DNA of 64,000 nucleotides from Alienimonas californiensis (GTDB lineage: Bacteria > Planctomycetota > Planctomycetia > Planctomycetales > Planctomycetaceae). The position numbers and the translations under genes were made by a program. Every line of letters begins with the position of its first letter. Position 1 is the stretch's first letter. The notes beneath the pieces were generated by a model. The model saw only the letters and a program-made list of their open reading frames with translations, was not told where the DNA came from and made no database searches. Of the stretch, positions 37,797 through 46,700 are shown piece by piece. Location: positions 2,100,323 through 2,164,322 of the forward strand of contig NZ_CP036265.1 in the NCBI RefSeq assembly GCF_007743815.1, written 5' to 3'.

Positions 37797-37969
37797 ACGC
37801 GTTCCGCCGCGTCCATGAGCTCCGCCCGTCAGGAAGGGGCCGCTCACCCGTATCCGCAGACCGATCCCGTCTGTCCGCAGGCAGATCCCGTCAGCGCGCG
37901 GGCGGCCGCGAGAATGACCCCTCCCTCACGGTCGGGGCTCGGGGCGGGAGTCGGGGGGCGCCGCGATGA
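37793..37969 (+). CDS. possible small coupled ORF between SpoIIM and DUF4129 genes
   Basis: 58 codons, MNAFRRVHELRPSGRGRSPV... to GGSRGAPR, Arg/Ser/Gly-rich with no hydrophobic segment. Its ATG overlaps the SpoIIM stop (ATGA) and its TGA overlaps the DUF4129 ATG (ATGA), so translation could pass through it without leaving the mRNA. The base composition contains an imperfect internal repeat (CCGATCCCGTC / AGATCCCGTC), and the product is unlike any family I know. It may be a coupling device or a chance frame. Confidence 0.35.
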   Translation: MNAFRRVHELRPSGRGRSPVSADRSRLSAGRSRQRAGGRENDPSLTVGARGGSRGAPR

Positions 37970-40035
37970 GCCGACCTTTTGCTGTGCCGCTGGCCCCGTA
38001 CGGGCCGGCGGGGGCGTTGGACGTGGGCCTCGCCGCCTGCGGGGCCAACCCCGTGCTGTGGCTGCGGTTCGCCGCGGCCGGCGGGCTGCCGGCGGCGCTG
38101 CTGGCGGACGCCGCCGGTCGGGCCTGCGGGCACGGCTGGGTCGTCGGCACGCTGGCCGTACTGTTCGTGACCGCCCCGCTGGGCCTGCGGATCGCCGCCA
38201 CCGCGGTGCGGGGGACCTTCGGGGACGGCGACGCGGGGACCGGCGAGACGACCGACGCCGACGCCCCCCGGCTGCGCACCCAACGGGAACGCACCCGGGA
38301 GGCGCTGCTCTCCGGCCTGTGCGTGCTGCTGGCGGCGCTGTACCTCGCCCCCCGCTGGCTGGACCTGCCGACGGCCTTCGGGGCCTGGCTGGCCGACCCG
38401 ACGGGGCGGTTCTCCGTCGCCGCGACGCTCGCCGCGGCACTGGGGCTGCGGACCGCCTCGGACCTCTCCCGCCGGGCGCCGTTCCCCCCGCGGTCCGGGC
38501 GGCTGCTGGCGGGGCGAATCGCCGTGCGGGCGCTGCTCGGCTGGCCGCTGTGGCTGTTCTTCCTCCCGGATTGGGAGCTGCTGGCGTGGATCTGTCTGGT
38601 GATGTGGACGCCGATCGCGGTGGGGATCGCGGGGAAGTTCGCCTTCCGGTCCGAACGGCGGGCGCTGCGGGCGATTTCCGCCCGGCTGCACGACGAACAC
38701 GCCGACGGCCTGCTGAAGACCTGGGTCATGGCCCTCGCTGTGCGGGCGAACGTGACCGGGGCGCTCGTCGCGGCGTTGTGGCTGATCGGAATGCTGACGG
38801 CGGACTTGATCGGCTCCGCCCTGCTGAACTGGCGGCCGGCACTGGGGGCGGCGCTGGAGGCCGGGTGGTCCGACGGGGGGAGCTTCTGGGCGGCGCTGGC
38901 CGACGACCCCACCGCCGCGGCCCTCGCGGCGCTGGGCGGGGTGACGGCCTACGTCGCCGCCCGCGTCGCCTGGTTCGCCACGCTGGTCGACCTGCGGGTG
39001 CGGCGGGACTGCTGGGACGTGCAACAGGCCGTGACCCGCGAACGCAACCGCCTCGCCGAGGAGGAAGCCCGCACCGCCCCCCCCGCCACGACCGCCCCCC
39101 GCCGTTCCGCCGCTCGTTCCGCCTCTCGTTCCGCCGGTGTCGCCGCGGCGTTCCTCCTGACGCTTCTTCCCCCCGCCGCGGCGTTCGCCCAGAGCCCGGC
39201 GCCGGCCGATCCCGCGGAGGTCTCCGCCCGGGCTGAGGCGGTGCTGGGCCGCGACGAGTTCCGCCCGCTGCGAGACTTCGGCGAGCGGGGCGACGGCCTG
39301 TTCCCCCCGCTCGGCGGCGGTTCCCCCCTCGGCGGCCGCGAGGGCGACGGGGGCGGCGGCGGGGCGTCCGGACCGGGGTCGGGCGGTGGGTCCGGGGGGC
39401 CGGGTTCGAACGGCACGCCGTCGGGCGGCTCCGGCTCAGGGGGCGGCTCGTCCTCGGGGTCGTCCGGCAGCGCGGGGCCGGGGGTCGGGGCGGCGGCGGG
39501 AGCGTTGGGGCAGATCGTCAGCACGATCGCCCTGGTCGCGGCGGGCGTGGCGTTGGCGGCGGTGCTGCTGCTTCTCCTCTGGGCCGTGGTGCGGGGGGTG
39601 ATGGAGCGGGAGTCCGCCCCGACGACGCCCCCGACCCCCGGCGCCGCGGGACGCGGGCCGTCCGAGGACGACGCCCCCGCCGCCCGCCGCCCGCCGGACG
39701 AACGCCTCGCCGCCGCCCGGGCCGCCGCCGCCGACGGCCGCTACGGCGAGGCCGTCGCCCTGCTGCTGAACGGCCTGACCGACCGGGTGGAACTGGCCGG
39801 GCTGATTCGTCCCCGCCGCGGCCTCACCGCCCGGGAGTACCTCCGGGCCGCCCGCCCCGACCCCGCCCTGCACCCGGCGCTCTCAACGGTGGTGAAGGTC
39901 TACGAACCGCTGGGCTACGGCCGCCGGCCCGGCGGTCTGGAGCAATACGCGGAGGCCGAGGCGGCCTACCTCGCCGGCGTCTCCGACCGGGCCGTCCACG
40001 ATCCGGCTCCGTCCCGCATGCGGGGCGAGCGATGA
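37966..40035 (+). CDS. DUF4129 membrane protein, apparent two-part fusion
   Basis: 689 residues. Part one (1-370) is a multi-helix membrane domain (VLWLRFAAAGGLPAALLADA, WVVGTLAVLFVTAPLGL, LLGWPLWLFFLPDWELLAW, TAALAALGGVTAYVAARVA). Around residue 385 comes a signal-peptide-like stretch (AGVAAAFLLTLLPPAAAFA) ending in an Ala-x-Ala site, then a Gly/Ser-rich linker, a transmembrane helix (IVSTIALVAAGVALAAVLLL) and a C-terminal DUF4129 domain (LAAARAAAADGRYGEAVALL; LTAREYLRAARPDP; YEPLGYGRRP). It couples by ATGA to the previous and the following gene. Confidence 0.8.
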   Translation: MSRPFAVPLAPYGPAGALDVGLAACGANPVLWLRFAAAGGLPAALLADAAGRACGHGWVVGTLAVLFVTAPLGLRIAATAVRGTFGDGDAGTGETTDADAPRLRTQRERTREALLSGLCVLLAALYLAPRWLDLPTAFGAWLADPTGRFSVAATLAAALGLRTASDLSRRAPFPPRSGRLLAGRIAVRALLGWPLWLFFLPDWELLAWICLVMWTPIAVGIAGKFAFRSERRALRAISARLHDEHADGLLKTWVMALAVRANVTGALVAALWLIGMLTADLIGSALLNWRPALGAALEAGWSDGGSFWAALADDPTAAALAALGGVTAYVAARVAWFATLVDLRVRRDCWDVQQAVTRERNRLAEEEARTAPPATTAPRRSAARSASRSAGVAAAFLLTLLPPAAAFAQSPAPADPAEVSARAEAVLGRDEFRPLRDFGERGDGLFPPLGGGSPLGGREGDGGGGGASGPGSGGGSGGPGSNGTPSGGSGSGGGSSSGSSGSAGPGVGAAAGALGQIVSTIALVAAGVALAAVLLLLLWAVVRGVMERESAPTTPPTPGAAGRGPSEDDAPAARRPPDERLAAARAAAADGRYGEAVALLLNGLTDRVELAGLIRPRRGLTAREYLRAARPDPALHPALSTVVKVYEPLGYGRRPGGLEQYAEAEAAYLAGVSDRAVHDPAPSRMRGER

Positions 40036-41216
40036 TGACGCGCGTGCCGCTGGGCGCCCGGGACGCGGCGTGGGCGACGGCCTGCGTGCTGGCGCTGCTC
40101 GCGCAGTTCGCCCCGGCCGACTGGCGGCCCGCCCTGCCGGACGACACCCGCAGCCCGGCGCCGGAGGGTCAGAAGGCCCTCGTGCTGCTCGCCGAGCGGG
40201 CCGGTTACGAAACGGTTCGCCGGGAATCGCCGCTGGCGGTCGTGGCGGGTGAGGAGACCCCGGCGGACACGTTGCTGGTCGTGCTCGGCCCGGCCCGCGA
40301 ACTGACGGGGGGGGAAGAGGACGTGCTGGAGGAGTGGGTGAGTGACGGCGGCGGGCTGCTGTTCGCCACCCGGGAGGGGCGGTCGCTGGACCTCGGGCCG
40401 CTCGGCCGGGTGGAAGGCAACGGCGGGGAGGACGTCGGCCGGTTGGAGGGGGCGGAGCCCTCCCTCGCCGCCGGGCTCGACTCGACAGGACTCAAACTGT
40501 TCTGGCCGTACGGCGGCACGGTCGAGGGGGCGGGGGAGGCGCTGGTGAAGGCCGGGGCGAACGACGAGGACCGCGTGGCCCTCACCCAAACCTGGCGGGG
40601 CGGGACGGCCGTGCTGGCGGCGGGGTCGGCGGGGTTCAGCAACCGCTCGCTGGCCTGGGGCGACAACGCGGCGCTGGCCTTCCGCCTGCTGGAGCGGGCC
40701 GCGAACGGGCGCCGGCGGATCGTGTTCGACGAATCGCTGAACCTGACCGGCACCCCGAAGACGGTGGCGTTGCTGCTCGACCCGGAATTGCGGCCGCTCA
40801 CGTTGCATTTGTGCTTGTTGGCCCTGCTGTGGGGCTGGTGGCGGGGGCGGGCGTTCGGCCCGCCGCTGCCGGACCCGGACCCGCCGCGGCGGACCCTCAC
40901 CGATCACACCGACGCCGCCGGCGATCTCGCCTGGCGCACCGGGGACGGGGCGGGCGTGGTGGGCTGGTACCGCCGGGCCGTCGCCCGGGACCTGCGTCTG
41001 CCGGCGGACGCCAAGGAGCGGGCGAAGCGGGCCGAGGCGCTCGCCGTCGCCGCCGGCCGCGACCCCGCGGCGGTGCGGGACCTGTTCGCCCGATTGGCCG
41101 CCGTCGACGCCCGCACCCAGCCGGGCATGAAAACCGCGATGAAGCGCCGGGCGGCGGCCGGCTTGATCCGCGAACTCGCCGCCCTGCGCGCCGACGCCGG
41201 CCGCCGCCGGCGGTAG
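40032..41216 (+). CDS. DUF4350-domain membrane protein
   Basis: 394 residues, overlapping the DUF4129 stop by four bases. N-terminal helix WATACVLALLAQFAPADWRP, then the DUF4350 domain typical of these operons: RSPAPEGQKALVLLAERAGYETV, a CxxGG-like ELTGGEEDVLEEWVSDGGGLLF block, ALAFRLLERAANGRRRIVFDE and a second helix LHLCLLALLWGWWRGRAFG. The C-terminal tail (RAVARDLRLPADAKERAKRA) matches the usual end. DUF4350 proteins normally sit between DUF4129 and a MoxR ATPase gene; here no MoxR follows. Confidence 0.85.
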   Translation: MMTRVPLGARDAAWATACVLALLAQFAPADWRPALPDDTRSPAPEGQKALVLLAERAGYETVRRESPLAVVAGEETPADTLLVVLGPARELTGGEEDVLEEWVSDGGGLLFATREGRSLDLGPLGRVEGNGGEDVGRLEGAEPSLAAGLDSTGLKLFWPYGGTVEGAGEALVKAGANDEDRVALTQTWRGGTAVLAAGSAGFSNRSLAWGDNAALAFRLLERAANGRRRIVFDESLNLTGTPKTVALLLDPELRPLTLHLCLLALLWGWWRGRAFGPPLPDPDPPRRTLTDHTDAAGDLAWRTGDGAGVVGWYRRAVARDLRLPADAKERAKRAEALAVAAGRDPAAVRDLFARLAAVDARTQPGMKTAMKRRAAAGLIRELAALRADAGRRRR

Positions 41217-41227
41217 CGGGGATTCGC

Positions 41228-41404
41228 TCCCCCCTCTCCCCCCTTTTGGGGGAGAGGGGCCGGGGGTGAGGGGGCAGTGACTCGCGCACCCCGTTCGCCG
41301 TCCGGCTTGCTTGCACGTCGGCCGGTTCGTCACTGCATGAGCGGAGACGGGCGAACCGCGCCTCACCCTCACCCCCGGCCCCTCTCCCTTGAGGGAGAGG
41401 GGGG
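41228..41404 (+). repeat. dispersed repeat family A, copy 5
   Basis: Same orientation as copies 1 and 2; it starts with CCCCCTCTCCCCCCTTTTGG and ends with CTCTCCCTTGAGGGAGAGGG. It separates the DUF4350 operon from the sulfatase. Confidence 0.87.
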
Positions 41405-41470
41405 AACGACGAACGGGGGGACCGCCGGCCGGTAAGCTCGGGGCGCCTCGCCCCCCGACCCGCGCCGCCG

Positions 41471-43102
41471 ATGTTCACCGCCCCGCTGCTCGCCGCGTTC
41501 CTACTCACGGCCGCTCCCGACGCGGCACCGGCGCCGCCGGTCAACGTGCTGTGGATCACCTGCGAGGACCTCTCGCCCCGGCTGGATTCCTACGGCGATC
41601 CGCTGGCCCGCACGCCGCACCTCGACCGATTGGCGGCGGAGGGCACGCGGTACACGCACGCCTTCGGGGTGTACGGGGTCTGCTCGCCGAACCGGTTCAC
41701 GCTGATCACCGGGACCTATCCCACGGCCGCCGGGGCCGGGCCGATGCGGACGGTCAAACGCACCAGCGCCCTGGCGGACGTGACCGACCCCGTGCTGCGG
41801 GCGATTCCCACCTGGGAGGCCACCCCCCCGGCCCCGGTGCGGTGCTTCCCCGAACTGCTCCGGGCCGCGGGCTATTACTGCACAAATAACTCGAAGCAGG
41901 ACTACCAGTTCACGCCGCCCGTTACCGTCTGGGACGAGAGCGGCAAGAAGGCCCACTGGCGGAACCGCCCCGGCCACGGCACGGCGGAGGCCGCCCCGTT
42001 CTTCGCGGTGTTCAACCTCATGACCACCCACGAGAGCAAACTGCACGAGCGCACCAGCCCGGCGATCACCGACCGGGCCGCGGTCACGGTCCCGCCCTTT
42101 CTGCCGGACACCCTCGCGATGCGGGAGGACTTCGCCCGGCAGTACGACAACCTCGCCGTCCTCGACGAAGAAGTCGGCGCCCTGCTGGCGGAGCTGGACG
42201 CCGACGGCCTGCGGGAGAATACGGTGGTGATGTTCTTCTCCGACCACGGCGACGGCCTGCCGCGGCACAAGCGCTGGGTCTACGACAGCGGCTTGCAGGT
42301 CCCCCTGATCGTCCGGTTCCCCGCGGGCCACCCGGACCGCGGCGAGCCGGGAACGACGAACGACCGGCTGGTGAGCTTCGTGGATTTCGCCCCCACCGTG
42401 CTGAGCCTCGCGGGGATCGAACCGCCGGCGTGGCTGCCCGGCCCGGCGTTTCTGGGCGAGTACGCCGGGGAGCCGCGGGAGTACGTCTTCGCGGCCCGGG
42501 ACCGCATGGACCCGGCGCCGGAGACGATCCGGGCCGCCCGCGGGCCGCGGTTCAAATACGTCCGCAACCTGCGGCCGGACCTACCCTACTGGGGCTTCGT
42601 CCCCTACCGTGACCGGGCCGCCGGCGCCGCGGAGATCACCGACCTCATCGCCAGGAACGCCCTCGGCCCGGACCAGTGGCAGCTCTCCGGCGCCTCCAAA
42701 CCGCAGGAGGAGCTGTACGACACGCAGGCCGACCCGCACGAGATCCGCAACCTCGCCGCCGACCCGGCGTACGCCGACGTGCTGACCGACCTGCGGACGG
42801 CGACGGAGCGTTGGATGGAGCAGACGAACGACTCCCGCACGCTCGACGGGGCGGAGTTGATCGCCACCCTCTGGCCCAACGGCCAGCAGCCGCGAACCGC
42901 GAAACCGCTGATTCTGGAGGCGGACGGCCTGGTGACGATCCGCTGCGAAACGGCCGGCGCCTCCATCGGCTACAAGCTGCCGGGCGACCAAACGTGGCGG
43001 GTGTACGCGGAACCCTTCACGCCGGAGCCTGGCGCGACGGTGCGGGCGATCGCCCACCGCATCGGCTGGAAGCCGAGCCAAGTCGTGCGACTGGAGAACT
43101 GA
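41471..43102 (+). CDS. secreted sulfatase
   Basis: 543 residues with a signal peptide (MFTAPLLAAFLLTAAPDAAP). The N-terminal half has the alkaline-phosphatase-fold sulfatase signatures: NVLWITCEDLSPRLDSYGD (metal Asp), GVYGVCSPNRFTLITGTYP with Cys71 of C-S-P-N-R as the formylglycine precursor, then FFAVFNLMTTHESK, FFSDHGDGLPRHKRW and IVRFPAGHPD. The C-terminus has a small beta domain (ETAGASIGYKLPGDQTWRVY). Planctomycetes carry very many such sulfatases for algal sulfated polysaccharides. The exact substrate cannot be read. Confidence 0.92.
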   Translation: MFTAPLLAAFLLTAAPDAAPAPPVNVLWITCEDLSPRLDSYGDPLARTPHLDRLAAEGTRYTHAFGVYGVCSPNRFTLITGTYPTAAGAGPMRTVKRTSALADVTDPVLRAIPTWEATPPAPVRCFPELLRAAGYYCTNNSKQDYQFTPPVTVWDESGKKAHWRNRPGHGTAEAAPFFAVFNLMTTHESKLHERTSPAITDRAAVTVPPFLPDTLAMREDFARQYDNLAVLDEEVGALLAELDADGLRENTVVMFFSDHGDGLPRHKRWVYDSGLQVPLIVRFPAGHPDRGEPGTTNDRLVSFVDFAPTVLSLAGIEPPAWLPGPAFLGEYAGEPREYVFAARDRMDPAPETIRAARGPRFKYVRNLRPDLPYWGFVPYRDRAAGAAEITDLIARNALGPDQWQLSGASKPQEELYDTQADPHEIRNLAADPAYADVLTDLRTATERWMEQTNDSRTLDGAELIATLWPNGQQPRTAKPLILEADGLVTIRCETAGASIGYKLPGDQTWRVYAEPFTPEPGATVRAIAHRIGWKPSQVVRLEN

Positions 43103-43104
43103 GC

Positions 43105-43755
43105 GTGGCCAACGCGACGCCGCCCCCCGCTTTGGAACTCGCCCGAACCGTGGTGCGGGCCGGCCCCCACTCGGCGGAGGGCGTCGCGGCGCTAAAGGCC
43201 CTGAAGGCGTGCGGGCCGGCGGCGGTCGACGCGGTCGTGGAGGTCCTCGCCGACCCGCCGCCCACGCCCGATCGTCACCCCCGGGACGTGTGGGAGGACC
43301 GCGGCCTGCTGTTGTGGTCGCTCGCCAAGCGGCCGGACTGCGAAGACGCGATCCTCGATCGCCTCGCCGCGGGATCGCTTAGCGAACAGGACACGGTGCA
43401 GGCTCTCGGCGTGATGTCGGGCCGGCGCTCGCTGGAGGCGTTGATCGAACTCCTCAACGCCGACGAGCCGTGGGTTCGTCAGTGTGCCGTCCGGGCCCTA
43501 CAACGCCGGAACGGCGAGCCGGCCCCGGCCCTGGCGACCCCGGCACTGATCGATTCGCTGCGGGACCGCTCAGTCCTGGTGAAAGAGAACGTGGTCTCGG
43601 CGATGCTCTCCCGGGCCGCGTTCCGAACGCCGGCCGCTCTGCAGAACCTGCGGCGGCTACGGGCGAGCGACGCCTTTCGCCAAAGACATTCCCACAGTTG
43701 GACCAAGGCGGGCCGGGTGATCGAACTGATCGAAGCCGACGCCGCGGGCGACTGA
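43105..43755 (+). CDS. HEAT-repeat protein
   Basis: 216 residues from the GTG at 43105, two bases after the sulfatase stop, so the two genes form an operon. The protein is a short stack of HEAT helices (HSAEGVAALKALKACGPAAVD; RRSLEALIELLNADEPWVRQCAVRALQ; RDRSVLVKENVVSAMLSRAA) with no signal peptide or catalytic motif. It probably binds another protein in the cytoplasm; a link to sulfatase maturation or regulation is only suggested by the coupling. Confidence 0.75.
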   Translation: MANATPPPALELARTVVRAGPHSAEGVAALKALKACGPAAVDAVVEVLADPPPTPDRHPRDVWEDRGLLLWSLAKRPDCEDAILDRLAAGSLSEQDTVQALGVMSGRRSLEALIELLNADEPWVRQCAVRALQRRNGEPAPALATPALIDSLRDRSVLVKENVVSAMLSRAAFRTPAALQNLRRLRASDAFRQRHSHSWTKAGRVIELIEADAAGD

Positions 43756-43782
43756 CGCCGACGGTCCCCCGGGGCGGTTCGG

Positions 43783-46700
43783 TCAGAGGAACAACGTCTG
43801 GCGGGCGTCGTCCGCGGGAGCCTTGGGCTTCGGTTTGGGCGGGGTCGTAGCCCGCTTCTCCGCGTCCGGCTTCGACACCGCCGGGCGGCGGGGCGGCGGG
43901 GGGCCGGCCGGGGCGGCTGCTGGCGGTTCGAGTCGCGGTGTCGGCGGCTCCGCACGCTCGCCCGGCAGGTGATCGGTCGGCAGGCGGTGCACCGTCGCCC
44001 GGGCGTTCGTCAGGCCGGCGGCCAACTCCGCGACGCGGGCGTGGTGGGTGAACAGGATGACCTGCACGGTGCCGCCGAACGTCCCGTTGCCGCTCGCCGC
44101 GCTCGCGGGGTCGGCCAGTTCGGCGAGCGTGGCGAGGGCGGCGGCGGTGCGGGCGTCGTCGAAGCGTTCCAGGGCGTCGTCCACGATCAGCGGGGGGACC
44201 GGCCGTCCGGAGGCCGTTTCCGCCAGGCCGGCCAGCCGCAGGGCGAGGTACAGGGCGTCCCGGGTGCCGTCGCTCATCGCGGGGGGCAGCAGCGTTTCGC
44301 CCGGGATCGTCACGGCGCCCTCCTCCCCCGACTCGGCGACGGTCGCCGGCCGCACGCCGACCAGCGTGGGCTCGTCGCCGTGCTCCAACGTCACGTCCAA
44401 GCCGGCGAAGGAGCCGCCCGTCAGTCGGGCGAACAGCCGCCCGGCCCGGGCCAGCACCGGGCCCTGATGGCGGGCGCGGTGCCGCTCCGCGGCGGCGGCC
44501 AGCAGGGCGTCGGCGAGGGCGAAGCGGGCGTAGCGGTCGGCGTCGTCGTCCAGCTTGGCCAGCAGGCCCTGGGCCTTCTGCTCCGCCTCGGCGGCGGCCC
44601 CGCGGGTGTCGAGAGCGTCCAGAGCCGCCTCGGCGTCCCGCACGGCGGTGATGGCCTGATCGCGGCGTTCGTCGAGGTCCTGCGCCTCCGCCTCCAGCGA
44701 TTCGGCCCGGGCGTCCAGCTCGTCCGGGTCGCCGGCCCGGGCGGCGGCGAGGAAGGCGTCGGCCTCCTCCCCGGCCCGCTGCACGTCCAGGTCGCGTTGC
44801 AGCGTCCGAATCTCCGCCGGCAGGTCTCGCAGTTCCCGGGCCCGCTCTGTCGCCGCGGCCAGCCGCTCCGAGAGCAGGGCGATCTGCTCCGCCGGGTCCG
44901 CGTCCGGCGGGAGGTCCGGGGCGAGCGACCCGGCGAGGGCGGCGGCGTCCGCGGCGAAGCGGGTTTGGGCGGCGTCGATCTCCGCGAGCCGGCCGCGGGC
45001 CTCGGCGGCGTCCTTGCGGTGCCCCTGCACCGTGCCCCAGCCGTTCAGGAAGGCCCGCACCGCGGCCGGGTTGGGGCCGCTCGGTTCGCCGCGTTCGTCG
45101 TGGGTTCGCTCCCCGCCGATCGACAGGCCGAGCGGGGCGGTGGCGGTCGCCCAGTCGGCGGCCCAGGCGGCGAGGCCGGCTTTGGCGTCGGCCTCCGCGG
45201 CGGCGGCCTCGCTGCGGGCGGCCTCCATCCGCTGCAGATTCTCCTCCATCACGCCCTGCTGACCGACGCGCACGTCCAGCCGCTTGCGGGCGCGGGCCGC
45301 CCGATCCTGAAGCTCCTCCCACGACAACGCGACGAGCGTCTCCCGCAGCGCCTCGACGTCGGCCTCCCCACGGTCCAGGCCCGCCTCCACCTCGGCGAGC
45401 CGGGCGGCCAACTCGGCGGCGGCGGCGGTCGCCTCGGCGACGTCGTCGGCCCGGCGGTCGCGGAGTTCGACCAGCGTGCTGTAATCCTCCTCCACCGCCG
45501 CCGCGGTCGCCCGCCAGGAGCGCATCTCCGCCGGCGGGTGCGGGGCGACGGAGAGAGCCGGCCACTGGGCCGCCCAGTCGGCGTCCAGCCGCTCCACCGC
45601 CGACTCGGCGGCGGCCCGCCGGTCGCGGGCGGTCGCGGCGCGGGCTTCGTGCCGGGCGATCTCCGCCTTCAGGGCGGCGACCCGTTCCACCTGTTTGGCC
45701 TCGGCCCGCAGGGCGTCGGCCGCCTCGTCGGCGTCCGCCGTGGCCTGTTCCTGCCGATGGATCAGCCCGTCCGGCGAGCTGTCCGTCTGTCCCGCGGCGG
45801 TCAGACGGGACCGCACCGCGGCCCAGACTTCCTCCCGGGCCTGCCGGGCGGCGGCGAGGTCCGCCTCGGACGGCACCGGGCCGGCGGCGGAGAGGGCGGC
45901 GAGGTTGGCCCGGGCGTCGTCGGCGTCCGCTTCGCACCGCTCCAGCAGGCCGCGGGCCTCGGCGAGGCGGGCGACGGCGGTTTGCCGGTCGGCGGCGAAG
46001 CGGTCCAGCGTGGCCTCCGCGGGGATCGAGAACGCCGACAGGTCGGCCGCGGTCCCGTCGAACCCGCGCAGCCGGGCGAGGCCGGCGGCGATCTTCTTCG
46101 TCAGGGCCTCGATCTGCCGGTCGAGCTTCACGGCGGCGGCCGGGCCGGGCAGCGCCGCGGCCCGGCGGAGGGCGGCGGCGAGGGCGTCCGCGGCGGTCTC
46201 GGAGATCGCCGCCCGGTCGGCCAGCGTCGCGGTCAGTTCCTCCACCCGCTCCGCGGCGGCCCGCCGCTTGGAGGCGGCGTCCGACAGGTCCCGGGCCAGT
46301 TCGGAATGGGCGTCCGCGGCGGCGGCGAGGTGCGCCCGTTGCGGGTCCGACAGGTCCGGCGGGCTCCAGTCGGCGGCGGCGCCGGCGGGGGCCAAGTCCC
46401 GCAGCGCCCGCTCGGCGGAGGCGGTCGCCGCGGCGGCCCGGCGGTCCAGGCCCTCCCGATCCTCCGCGGCGGCGGCCGCGGCGGCGGCCCGCCTGCGAAG
46501 GTGTTCCAGCCGGTCGGCGGCGGCCCGCAGGGGGGCGTCGGCGGAGACCTGTTCCTCCAACTCCGCCTGTCGGGCGAGGGCGTCGGTCAGCCGGTCCGCC
46601 GTGCCCCGGGCGGCCCGCAGCCGGCGGGCGCGGGCGGCCTCGGCCCGCTTCGTCTCCGCCTCTTTCTTCAACTCGTCCCGGGTCCGGCGGAGGTCTTCGA

